NCBI RefSeq assembly: GCF_900465345.1
Contig: NZ_UEGO01000032.1
Location: 1-64,000 of the forward strand
Length of the DNA stretch: 64,000 bases
Reading direction: 5' to 3'
Origin: Asaia bogorensis
GTDB taxonomy: Bacteria > Pseudomonadota > Alphaproteobacteria > Acetobacterales > Acetobacteraceae
The notes under the pieces are model-generated. The model had not been told where the DNA came from. It made no database searches and worked only from the letters and a program-made list of their open reading frames with translations. Made by a program: the position numbers and the translations under genes. Each line of letters starts with the position of its first letter. Position 1 is the stretch's first letter. This document shows positions 38,638 to 48,525 of the stretch, one piece after another.

Positions 38638-39849
38638 GTGTCCGAAAGCCTCACCCTCACCTTCGCCGATATCCTTGCCGCTCATGAGCGGATTGCCCCC
38701 CATATTGTGCGCACGCCCAGCATTCGCTGCGCGGCCCTGTGCAAGATGACGGGTGCCGATATCTGGCTGAAGCTCGAGAATTTGCAGGCTGTCGCCTCGT
38801 TCAAGGAACGCGGTGCCGCCAACAAGCTGGCGCTGCTTAGCGATGAGGAAAAGAAACGCGGCGTGATTGCGGTCTCGGCGGGCAATCATTCTCAGGGCGT
38901 GGCCCGTCATGCCAGCCTGCTTGGCATTGACGCCACCATCGTCATGCCGCGCCATACGCCCTCGGCCAAGGTCGAGCGCACACGTGGCTGGGGCGCTCAT
39001 GTCGTGACCGAGGGCGAGGATTTTGCCGAAGCCTCAATGGTGGCTGAGGGAATTCGCAAGGAGAACGGCCTCGTTCTGGTTCACCCGTTCAATGATGTAG
39101 CCGTCATGGCGGGTCAGGGCACCTTTGCCATCGAGTTGATCGAGGACAGCCCTGTGCTCGATTATCTGGTTCTGCCGATTGGCGGTGGCGGGTTGATCAG
39201 TGGTTCAGCCATTGCGGCAGCAGCGCTGAGCCCCAACACAAAGATCATCGGCGTACAGGTCGAGAGTCATGCCTCGCTCTCCGCCTTCCCCGAGGCGGCC
39301 GTGCAGGCACGTGGTGGCTCTACCATTGCCGAAGGTATTGCGGTCATGCAGATCGGCAATACCTGCCTCGAGACGGTCAGCCCGCTCCTTGACCGTGTTC
39401 TGGTCGTCACTGAGCTTCAGGTGGAATCAGCCATTGCCCATCTGGCCGAACAGGCCAAACAGGTCTCCGAGGGCGCTGGCGCGGCGGCTCTGGCAGCAGT
39501 GATGGCCTATCCCGAGCTCTTCAAGGGCAAGCGGGTGGCCTTGCCGATCACGGGTGGCAATATCGGGACACGCATTTTCGCCAACACGCTGCTACGCGCC
39601 CTGCGTCGCGATGGACGTCTGCTGTCGCTCACCCTGCAGATCCCTGATCGTCCCGGCGTGCTGGCTGACATCTCCACGCGCATCGGTAATGCTGGTGGCA
39701 ATATCATCGAGGTCTCGCATCAGCGCCTCTTCGCCGCTCCTTCTGTGCAGACGGCGGAGCTGGAGATCATGATCGAAGCGCGCGATGGGGCTCATGCTGA
39801 CCAGATCGAGGCCGATCTGCGCAGCCATTATCATCTGACCCGCGGCTGA
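38638..39849 (+). CDS. ilvA: Threonine ammonia-lyase with ACT domain
   Basis: A 403-residue PLP enzyme of the short (one ACT domain) type. Lys56 in ASFKERGAANK binds PLP; the glycine loop VLPIGGGGLISGSA holds its phosphate. The C-terminal 80 residues (LLSLTLQIPDRPGVLADIST) are an ACT domain for allosteric control. It converts threonine to 2-oxobutanoate for isoleucine, and may also act on serine. It starts with GTG. Catabolic tdcB-like enzymes share this build, so the symbol is not fully sure. Confidence 0.9.
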   Translation: MSESLTLTFADILAAHERIAPHIVRTPSIRCAALCKMTGADIWLKLENLQAVASFKERGAANKLALLSDEEKKRGVIAVSAGNHSQGVARHASLLGIDATIVMPRHTPSAKVERTRGWGAHVVTEGEDFAEASMVAEGIRKENGLVLVHPFNDVAVMAGQGTFAIELIEDSPVLDYLVLPIGGGGLISGSAIAAAALSPNTKIIGVQVESHASLSAFPEAAVQARGGSTIAEGIAVMQIGNTCLETVSPLLDRVLVVTELQVESAIAHLAEQAKQVSEGAGAAALAAVMAYPELFKGKRVALPITGGNIGTRIFANTLLRALRRDGRLLSLTLQIPDRPGVLADISTRIGNAGGNIIEVSHQRLFAAPSVQTAELEIMIEARDGAHADQIEADLRSHYHLTRG

Positions 39850-39859
39850 TTGCAGCACC

Positions 39860-40773
39860 TTACCTGTGTTGGTGGTCCGAACAGAGCCGGTCTACCATCC
39901 AGTCAAACCCTTCGGTCTGGTCATAGCCCTCCGGCAGGGCATAGAGGGCCTTAAGGACAACACGGTCATATCGGGTCATCCCACCTGAGGGGCCTTGCAA
40001 GACCGGTCCCTGTGTCAGCTGCAGAATACTCGCCTCATCATAGCCCTCGCGCAGATGGGGAGCTGTGAAACCCATAAGGGCAATTAGGTCGCCAAGCCCG
40101 GACCAAGACTCGTTTCTGAGCCGGTCAGGGTCTACGATAATGACCGCTATGGACAGATCCCGTCGCGGCGTATCGTTGAGAAAACTGGGCGCAGTGCTGA
40201 CAGCGACATAGATAACACCTGTCGGGCCTTGAAAAGCCTCATATGGCTCGTCATTGACAGAACGAATGGCAGAGGCAGCCAGCCAGCGTATCGCCCGCGG
40301 CTTCAGGAATTCCTGTCGCTCCTTGCGCGAGGCCAGAACCTTTCTGTCACGATAGACGGGCGATGATTCATAGCCGATGAACATGTCCGGATTATCCGCC
40401 TCGATCTTTTGCGCCAACCGGTCCGATTGATCGGTAAAGAACACAAAGAGCTGCTTGTCCCGACAATCCATCCTGACCGTGAGACCGACAGACTGGCCCA
40501 CGCGTTGCAGATGCGCAAAAATCAGATCGGTGAATGTGGCTCCAAGCCGTGAATATCGACACAGATAGACTGATGCCATCGCGGGATGAAATCGAATTGC
40601 CGATCGCGAAACTCTGTTTCGAGATGGCCCTGAAGAGCGTCGCGATTGAGGCCCTAAATTTTGTAGTTTTCCTGTGCGGCCCCCGAAAGGCCACCGAAAG
40701 CAGACAGACCCATGAGTATCAGGGCCAGTATCTGCCACCCTCTCCTGTATCTGACGAATCGCACTATCGGCAT
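39860..40773 (-). pseudogene. DUF2927-like secreted protein, broken by stop and frameshift
   Basis: The gene reads in two frames. From ATG 40773 a signal peptide (GWQILALILMGLSAFGGLSG) leads to AAQENYKI, then an in-frame TAG at 40654-40656. The same frame goes on with GLNRDALQGHLETEFRDRQF and HQSICVDIHGLEPH. It then shifts at about 40533, where one missing T would restore FTDLIFAHLQRVGQSVGLTV and the remaining 220 residues (KPRAIRWLAASAIRSVNDEP, RRDLSIAVIIVDPDRL, LREGYDEASILQL), resembling the DUF2927 family. Two lesions make a single sequencing error unlikely. It lies just behind ilvA on the opposite strand. Confidence 0.72.
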
Positions 40774-40916
40774 CCCCCGAGCAACAAGCGGGATACAATT
40801 CAATAGAAGAGCGGAACGGGGGACTAAATAATCGGCCATCTGCGCTCGTAATGATCAGCACGAGCCGGCCATCGTCACCCAGCCGGACAGATCGTCCGGC
40901 AAGGTGAGGTCGGGGT

Positions 40917-41930
40917 TCAGTCCTTCAGGAAACCTTCACGTTTGAGCACTTCAATTGCAGCGCGGATACGGTGACCATAGGTGTGCTCCTCCATCGTGCG
41001 CGCCTGAGCACGGCGGGCCATCTCGATGCAGAGCGGCGTGTCATTGATGTAGCGCGCCACCAGACGATCGAAGTCGATCTTGTTCGAGAAGGTAGGAATT
41101 TCCTCTGCCGTGAAATAGCGGCGCAGTTCGTAGGTATCCTCGTGGAATACCTGAAAAGCACCGGCAGCGGCAGCCTCAAAGGTACGCGGACCGGGCGTCG
41201 AGGGCGAAATCATGAAGCGCTTGTTCTCGAAATGGAGAGAGCGGCCCAGATTCAGCACGAGCTTGGAGCGACGATACAATTCGATAAGCTGAGCCTTCTC
41301 GATACGAGCATCCGAGAACCCGATACCGAACTCACCCCAACCCGGACCGATGATCTTCACGTTCAGGTTGCGCAAGGTTGGCATCAGGTTGCGCACGATA
41401 TCCTTGCGGCTCGTGAACGCGACGCCACAGAAAAGAACATCAATGGTTTTCTCGATGTCCGTCTCGATCGGCGCATAGTGCAGCTTGCGGCTGGCCGCGA
41501 GCGGCAGATGGTAGACGAGTTCGCGCTGGTAAAAATTATGCCCCCAGCGATCGCAGGAGAATATCACATCGAAATCATCGGTGATGCGATAATTGGCATC
41601 CTGCTCGTAGGGATCTTCGGTTGCCCAGAATACGGTTATGGCGCCGATCTTCTTGGCTTCACGGCAGACTTCACCAAAATAGGTGCTTTCCGGCAGGTAT
41701 GAACCAATTGCGAAGACGATCGTCGGCTGGATGCGCTCGATAGACGCTGCAGCTCCGCTGATATGCACAGCAATGACATTCTCTTCCCCAAAGCACTCAG
41801 CCCAACCATCCATGATGGACTCTCGGATCTGGGCATTGGCCTGGGATTCGTAACGCCCACCACTGCAAACGAGCACACGCTGGGTTTTGCCAGCAGCCTT
41901 TGATCCCGCGGTTTTCTTCTCTGCTGACAT
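40917..41930 (-). CDS. CgeB-like glycosyltransferase
   Basis: A 337-residue protein. After a basic N-terminal stretch it shows YFGEVCREAKKIGAITVFWA, TEDPYEQD, DDFDVIFSCDRWGHNFYQRE and ISPSTPGPRTFEAAAAGAFQ with the terminal Glu box seen in GT-B enzymes (TPGPRTFEAAAAGA). This is the CgeB/GT1_2 pattern. It is last in a run of glycosyltransferase genes; the same domain forms the N-terminal part of the frameshifted gene at 44971-48328, so they are related. A role in cell-surface polysaccharide or flagellin/protein glycosylation is inferred. Confidence 0.82.
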   Translation of the reverse strand: MSAEKKTAGSKAAGKTQRVLVCSGGRYESQANAQIRESIMDGWAECFGEENVIAVHISGAAASIERIQPTIVFAIGSYLPESTYFGEVCREAKKIGAITVFWATEDPYEQDANYRITDDFDVIFSCDRWGHNFYQRELVYHLPLAASRKLHYAPIETDIEKTIDVLFCGVAFTSRKDIVRNLMPTLRNLNVKIIGPGWGEFGIGFSDARIEKAQLIELYRRSKLVLNLGRSLHFENKRFMISPSTPGPRTFEAAAAGAFQVFHEDTYELRRYFTAEEIPTFSNKIDFDRLVARYINDTPLCIEMARRAQARTMEEHTYGHRIRAAIEVLKREGFLKD

Positions 41931-41983
41931 GGTCTTTTACGTCCATTCCTCGTTTCGGCTTCGGGGGACCCCGTCACCAATTA

Positions 41984-44950
41984 TCAGACTTGGCTACCTG
42001 CCGGTGCCACACTTGCTTCGATGATTGACCCGAGCGTCTGACTGAACCGCGCCGGACTACAGTCACGCTCGATGGCCCGCAGGGCCCCGGCGCGGATCAT
42101 CTTCCATTTTTCTTCATTCTCGTAGAGTTCCGACAAGGCAAAAGCGAAGGCGATCGGATCCTCGCTTGAAGCGCTGGCCAGTTCCACCCCATCAACCCAG
42201 CCCATCTGGCCGGCAAGAAGGCGCGTTGCAACCACCGGCAAGCCATAGGATGCAGCTTCGTGCACCTTGTATGGAAGACCGCCAGCATAACGCGTGGGCG
42301 CGACAAAAAGGCGATGCGAGGCATAAAGCGGCCGGAGATCATCGACAGGGCCGAGCCAGTTGACCCGCCTGGAAGAACGCAAGGCCGAGACATCCAGTGC
42401 CGGACTGACAAATCCTGCCACGCTCAGGCGGACGTCCTCAGGAAGGTATTCATCAAGTTCTGGAAGCACGTCGTTGATCAGCCAGAACAGGCTGTCGAAG
42501 TTCGGAGCATCCTCATCATGAAGAGCCCCCACGAAAAGGATATCCCGACGTCCTTCGAAGCTGCCCGGGCTCGGTCTGACTGACAGGGCATGCCCCAGGA
42601 CCGAGACATTCTCATATCCCGCTTCACGCGCCAGAGCCGCGTCCTGCGCTGAGACAACAACGATCTGCTGGCAATAATGAGCGGCCTCAAGCTCGCGTGA
42701 AACCATTTCATCCAGCGGCAGGAGTTTCTTTTCCGGCGGGTGAAAGCGCGCCTTCTCTATTGTTCTGGGTGCAGCAATGACTTCGGTATCGAGCACGACG
42801 CTATCGACCGGTAAATGACGACTCTGCTCCGTCAATACGGGAAGGAGGCGCGTAAGGTTATGCGTGCGCCCGATCCAGATCAGATCGTAATATCCGGCAC
42901 GCTCCTCGATGAATGCATTGAGATCGCTCAGATCGCTTTGCGCCATGAGCTCGACATCATCGGGAAAATCAGTCGCCAGATCGAGATGAGTTGCCTGCCG
43001 TGGAAGCACCGGAAAGACCGTGACCTGCAAACCGAGTCGGCTCATGGCCCAGATAAGATCATTCGAACGGACATACCCCGAACCCAGCGAACGCAGGGGT
43101 ATCCTGTCCTCTATGAACAGGATGCGTCGTCGCCCGCCACGATGGGAACGAGCGAGCACGGCATTGCGCACATGAGCAGGAAGCTGTTGCCGCAGATATT
43201 CCTGATGCTGCCGGCCGAAGATACGGTGATTGATCTTGATCTGCGCCTGCGAGCCCGTATTGCCCGAACTGCCAAATTCCAGGTGCTCGACCACGACGCT
43301 TGGATCATACACAATTCGTTTGCCTGAACGGACAATACGAAGGCAGAAATCGGTATCCTCAAAATAGGCGGGACGGTAGGTCGTGTCGTAGCCCTCGAGG
43401 GCACGGGCAACGGCGCTGCGCACCATGAGGAAAGCCGCGGAGCAATAATCCACATCGCGAACGAAATTTGCTTCCGGGATCGAGGGATTGTCCTGACGAC
43501 GATATCCATAGGTGGATCCATCTCGCCAGATAATCGATCCCGCTTCCTGAAGCCACATATTGCTACGGATGAGCTTGGCACCCACCGCCGCCACATCATC
43601 CGCGGTGTTCAGGCGCGACAATGCGTTGCGAATTGCATGCGGATAAAGACGCAGATCATTATTGAGGTAGAGAATGAAAGGTGCACGCACCTCGGCGAGG
43701 GCGGCGTTGCACCCGTCCAGATAGCCTATGTTGTAGCGATAACGCAGCACCTGCACGCCATGCACAACATGCTCGATGCGCGCCGTCTCATCACTCGATG
43801 CAGAATCGACAAGGATGACCTGCAACGCTCCTGCATAGTTCGATCGCAAGGACGCAAGGGCCTGCATGGTCAGGGCATATTTGTCATGCAGAACCATGAT
43901 GACCGAGAGCTGAGGCTCGCCTTCATGACCAAAATCCGGAGCGTGACGGGTCAGAATACGCTGCTCCAGCGCCGCTGTTGCCTCAAACAGATGGCGTGTC
44001 TGCTCTTCCGTCGGAGGTGCAATATCGCTCTGCTCTCCATATTTCAGGCGCTGCGCAACCCAGCAGGCGAATACGGTGTCATAGAGTCTGGCGTTGAGCA
44101 GAGCGCGAATATCGGGTTTTTCGCCAAACGTTTGCAGATTGATACCCTCTGCCGGACGACGACCTTCTCTCGCGCCAAACTGGACGAAATGCTGGTAACC
44201 GTTGCGAAACGCCCCGTTTTCGATGCTTGGCAGAACATCGGCATGAACCCGCAGGTAATACTGTTCATCGAAGAAGGCCTGGGGGTTGAACTGGCGTGGC
44301 GTCTGGTTGGTCAGATAATGATGGAGTGCTGACAGATACCTTCCAGCGCCGGTTTCGCGGTCAACTTCCGGATAGCGCTCTCGATACCAGATCGGGTCGA
44401 AATACCATGAAACACGATGATGATCCGCAATCGACGGCGTGTTCAGAGCCACAGCGGCGAAGAGGCCACAGCCTTCGCCTCCGTTGTTCATTGGCTCCGT
44501 GCACAGGCGCGCGACGGCTTCGGGGTCGAGAAACCAGTGACCGCAAAGCCCCTCGGCATCGCCCGTCTCAAGGAAATGGTCGTAGCCATTGAGATAAAGA
44601 CCACTGGCGAGGGCCTCATTGATTACCTCGCCATTGCGGGCGCGATAGAACGTCTCGGAAAACAGCCAATGCGGCGCGTGGGTTGTGTAACCAGCTTCGC
44701 AATAATGATCGAAACCCGAGGCCAGTTCGCCACGACAGATCTCGGCATAGAGTTCCGGATAGGCCTGACGGTACCACCCTTCATCGAAATAACGATTTGG
44801 GGAAAAACCGTAGGATTTGCCTATCTTTTCGTAATGCTCGGCAGCATCACGCAAGCCATTGGCGGCGATCTCGGCTGCTGCCTCGGGATGAAGGCCCAGA
44901 TACCAGTCTTCATCGACCAGACGCCACTTCGCGATGCGTGCATGCTTCAT
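41984..44950 (-). CDS. Bifunctional GT2-GT4 glycosyltransferase with N-terminal repeats
   Basis: A 988-residue protein; ATG 44950 has GGGAG 9 bases upstream. Residues 1-300 hold about five WY-type repeats of 45-60 residues (DEDWYLGLHPEAAAE; DEGWYRQAYPELYAE; DPIWYRERYPEVDRE; DEQYYLRVHADVLPS), each ending HY/HF...G. A GT2 domain follows at about 345-590 (PQLSVIMVLHDKYALTMQAL, LYLNNDLRLYPHAI with the metal site, PAYFEDTDFCLRIVRSGKRI). A GT4 domain comes at about 620-970 (RRDILFVGALHDEDAPNFDS, FVAPTRYAGGLPYKVHEAAS). Such proteins build surface polysaccharide in acetic acid bacteria. Confidence 0.87.
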   Translation of the reverse strand: MKHARIAKWRLVDEDWYLGLHPEAAAEIAANGLRDAAEHYEKIGKSYGFSPNRYFDEGWYRQAYPELYAEICRGELASGFDHYCEAGYTTHAPHWLFSETFYRARNGEVINEALASGLYLNGYDHFLETGDAEGLCGHWFLDPEAVARLCTEPMNNGGEGCGLFAAVALNTPSIADHHRVSWYFDPIWYRERYPEVDRETGAGRYLSALHHYLTNQTPRQFNPQAFFDEQYYLRVHADVLPSIENGAFRNGYQHFVQFGAREGRRPAEGINLQTFGEKPDIRALLNARLYDTVFACWVAQRLKYGEQSDIAPPTEEQTRHLFEATAALEQRILTRHAPDFGHEGEPQLSVIMVLHDKYALTMQALASLRSNYAGALQVILVDSASSDETARIEHVVHGVQVLRYRYNIGYLDGCNAALAEVRAPFILYLNNDLRLYPHAIRNALSRLNTADDVAAVGAKLIRSNMWLQEAGSIIWRDGSTYGYRRQDNPSIPEANFVRDVDYCSAAFLMVRSAVARALEGYDTTYRPAYFEDTDFCLRIVRSGKRIVYDPSVVVEHLEFGSSGNTGSQAQIKINHRIFGRQHQEYLRQQLPAHVRNAVLARSHRGGRRRILFIEDRIPLRSLGSGYVRSNDLIWAMSRLGLQVTVFPVLPRQATHLDLATDFPDDVELMAQSDLSDLNAFIEERAGYYDLIWIGRTHNLTRLLPVLTEQSRHLPVDSVVLDTEVIAAPRTIEKARFHPPEKKLLPLDEMVSRELEAAHYCQQIVVVSAQDAALAREAGYENVSVLGHALSVRPSPGSFEGRRDILFVGALHDEDAPNFDSLFWLINDVLPELDEYLPEDVRLSVAGFVSPALDVSALRSSRRVNWLGPVDDLRPLYASHRLFVAPTRYAGGLPYKVHEAASYGLPVVATRLLAGQMGWVDGVELASASSEDPIAFAFALSELYENEEKWKMIRAGALRAIERDCSPARFSQTLGSIIEASVAPAGSQV

Positions 44951-44970
44951 GAGAGAGCCGCTCCCGGATG

Positions 44971-47900
44971 TCAGACAGCAGGCTCGGACGCATAGCGGGC
45001 CTCGATGCACTCATTGACACGGGTGACCACAGCCTCGCTGACCTCCTTGTGTTCGACAGAGGCAATAATGCCGTCTGTCACCGTCACAACCACATCCAGC
45101 GGCTTGATACCCACCACCTCACCGATGGTATTGACCAGGCAGAGGCGATAACGACCGGCCATTTCAGCAGCATAGCCGGAGGATATGGAGAGCCACCCCT
45201 CGAAGCCGACACAAAGCGGGGCATCGAGAAAGATCGTTTTTACGTCATGACGAACGAAGCGGTTAAGCGCGAAGAAAAACACCTCGTCGCTGGTCTCACT
45301 CGCCAGGACGACTGACATGCTGCCGGCGCGCTCGATCTGACGCAGAAAGCCCCATCCTCGAATGAAGAGATTGCCATCATCGGTCAGCAGTGGAGCCGGA
45401 TCACCGATCAGGCCGCTCAGTGAGTCAATATAATGCTGGAAGTCATTCGTGCTGCGATGAAGGGCACCCTCCCTGTGCAGACGACTCAGCTTGATGCCGC
45501 GCAGATGACCGTCAGCATGTGAGACACGGTCGAAATCAGCCATGATCTGGCCATTCGACGGGCGCTCAACCTGGATTTCGTTGATCTTGCCGTCCTTCAC
45601 CGCGATCTCGACCGAGGTCACCATGAAGGCACCCGAGCCGTTGACGATATTGACCAGCGCGACACGGAAGCGTCCCTCGCACCACTTGCCACGCAAGGCC
45701 GCCTGACCGGCGAAGCCTGAACGACGCGGGGCATTGGGATAGATCGACAGCACATCCCCGCGTGCCTCACGGATGCATGGCAGGAAGATCATGGGCGTAT
45801 CATCATCGCCGATCAGAACAGCGTACATCGACCCGGCTGAACTGACACCCGGCAGGACATGCCAGCCCCGGATGTGGAATTCGTACGAACCGGCAAAATC
45901 CTCCGGCTCGTTATCCGCGAGCACGAAATGGCACACGTCATCGATATAATATTCTGCCCCCTGGATCGAATACCAGTCCGTCACGGGCTCTGGCAGTTCG
46001 ACCGACAGATCGCGAATGGTTGGCGGATCGAAGATATGACGTGGCGGTGCCTGGTGACGCCATGAGGCATGCGGCAGCAGATGGACCTGACCGGCATCAA
46101 TCTGCATTTCAGCCGTTCCAAGCTCACGAACCGGAGCCGCCTCGCGATAAACATCGCGCATGTTATCGGCGTAGGTTTCGGCCTGGGTCCACAATGCCGG
46201 CGAGATATTCCCCATGATTTCACGGCGGATACCTTCGGAGGAACGAAGCAGCTCGAGCCGCTCCAGTACCATGTTCGCCCGGCCGATCGGCACCTTGAAA
46301 CCGTTCACACCATCTTTCACCCGGTCCCCCAGTGCCCCGACATCGGTCACGATGGGAATAAGGCCGTTCTGCCAGGCTTCGGAAAGCGAAATGCAGTAAG
46401 TTTCGGGCCAGATGGACAGATTCAGCGCCACATCAGCCACCTGCAAGGCGGCGATATCACCTGCCGAATAGCGTCCGTATACCTTCACATTGGGGCGCGG
46501 TTTGCCATTGATGACCGCGTCATATTCCGGATGGATATAGCCGAAGATATGGAATTCGAAATGATCGGGATGGGCAATCTCGATCAGATTGAGAATGGTA
46601 TCGGCACCCTTGGTGCGCAGGAAATTGCCGACAATCGCCACCTTGAGGGTGGCGTTCACCCAGCGGTTCATATGCCTTGGGCACGATGGGGATCGTGTTC
46701 TCGGGAGAAGGGATACCGAGAATCAGGCTGCTCTTCTGATTCAGGATCGGATAGATCTCGTGCGTCAGATTGCGCGAGTGCTCGGTGCCGAACAGGATCA
46801 GATCGACAGAATGGAGCATCTTGGCGATGAATGCGCGTCGCGTCTGTTCACCACCATATTCGATGTTCTCGGCCACCTTGAGAATGATATCGCTGGCCAC
46901 GACCGATTTCACCTCGTCTTCGACATAGCGAAGATCCTGGTTCAGCAGGTTGTAGCGAGACGAGATCAGCCAGAAATCATGGGCCGAGAATACCACACCT
47001 GCACCGCAAGCCTTTGCAATGATCGGCAGTGACAGGGCGTGATGTCCAAGGTGCTGGAAATGAACGATGTCGAAGTTGTACTGGCTGATGGCATTGGAAA
47101 ATGCCATTTCTTCCGGACCGTCGCACATGGCGTCCATCCAGCCCACTTCCGGCACATCGTAACGCTCGACCTCCTGCCCGTTGGCTGTGGTCAGTCGGCA
47201 ATGCGTGCCACGACGCAGCCAGTAGAAAAACTCGATTTCTCGCCCAAGCATCGAGCACAGGGTTTGCTGATAAACCTCGACACCGCCCCAGGCAGCTTCG
47301 TGAATGGTTGAATGAGTGCACATCAGCACACGCAGACGTCGGCGACGGGGTGCCAGTTCTGTCCCCGGCTTTGCACGACCAAAATTCGCCTTGGTCACTT
47401 CAGCCATGTAACGGAGGCGATGCTCGTAGAGATGTCCTTCCTGGACTGATTTCTGACCAGCGAGAGCGACATTACGACGGAGATCGCGATTGTTCAGCAA
47501 AGCCGCTACCGCGCTCACAACACCATCGACATCGCGCGCGAGGAACGTGCCCTCGATCTCCGCAAAGTACTTCGTGTCCATGCTCTCAGGGGCCTCGACC
47601 ACCTGCGCAGCTCCAGCAAGGGCAAGTTCGTAGAAGCGCGGACCGGGTGCGGTCGCCTGGCTTATGTCACCATGACTGGCATAATCGCGGAACATGGTGA
47701 GCGTGACGGCACTCGCATTGGCAAAGTCGATAAATGCCTCGTGGCTGACCGGACGCTGAATGGCCAACTCAGCCAGATCAGCGGGAAGCGGAGGCAGATA
47801 TTCATTGCCAGGGCAGATGAGCTTGAGGCGCGCCTGAGGAAAGGCTGCAATGATACGACGGAGTGTTTCCACCCGGTTGGGCCACATCGTGCCCGCGAAA

Positions 47901-48328
47901 AAGATGTCGTAGTCGAGCGCTTCAGCGTCCTTGACATCACGATGGTGAATTGTGCGGCTGGCGCCAAGCGGCAGATAAAAACCCTTGCCGCGATAATGTT
48001 CAGCGCAGGAAGGGTCGTTGGTAAATACGTAATCAAAGAGACCCGAATTCTCGACATTGAAATCCCTCATGAAGGGATCTTCAAACGTCCAGAGAATCAT
48101 CGTCTTGAAAGCAGGACGGATGCGCCGCATGAGCTGGGTATTGATGCGCTGACCATCAATACAGATCAACGTATCATGTTCGCCTGACGCAGCTGCGGCA
48201 GCGAGAGACATGTTGTCGGCAAGCAGGATCTGGTCATGCCCGAACAGGGCGCGGGCAGCGCGCTCGACCGCGAGGGTCAGATACGAATTGGGGTTATGGG
48301 TATAATTTGTATTGTAGATAACAGCCAT
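44971..48328 (-). pseudogene. Large glycosyltransferase (CgeB + GT4 + two beta domains) interrupted by a frameshift
   Basis: Two frames join at 46647-46649. The upstream part (ATG 48328, MAVIYNTNYTHNPNSYLTLA) has a CgeB-like domain (ILWTFEDPFMRDFNVENSGL, ATAPGPRFYELALAGAAQVV), then the first half of a GT4 domain (CTHSTIHEAAWGGVEVYQQT). The downstream part holds the GT4 second half (KVAIVGNFLRTKGADTILNL; WPETYCISLSEAWQNGLIPI) and two similar beta-rich modules (about 45900-45550 and 45400-45060). In the CCC run, one extra C breaks a reading that would give ERHLKVAIVGNF. The whole would be about 1,119 residues. Either a recent inactivation or a base-call error. Confidence 0.8.
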
Positions 48329-48473
48329 GAATACCCCACCTGCACATCGCACCAACAAACGGGGCAATCCCCGCTCATCCATTGATCTGCCTTTAGCCTA
48401 ATCAGCGATCCGGCAAAAGTGTTCGTCCACGAATTAATAGTGAAGTTGAATGTCAGTTTAACAAGAAATAATA

Positions 48474-48497
48474 AAAGGGCTGCCGAAGCAGCCCTTT
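48474..48497 (-). terminator. Rho-independent terminator of rpsA
   Basis: On the minus strand AAAGGGCTGC-TTCG-GCAGCCCTTT followed by TATTATTT: a 10-bp stem with the stable UUCG tetraloop and a T-rich tail, 28 bases behind the rpsA stop. Confidence 0.92.
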
Positions 48498-48525
48498 CAT
48501 AGTGTTTCTGCTGTTTTGCGGCAGA

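Noticed and set aside
40392-40694. Third minus-strand frame in the DUF2927 region
   Set aside because: Gives no protein-like sequence; the two other frames explain the gene.
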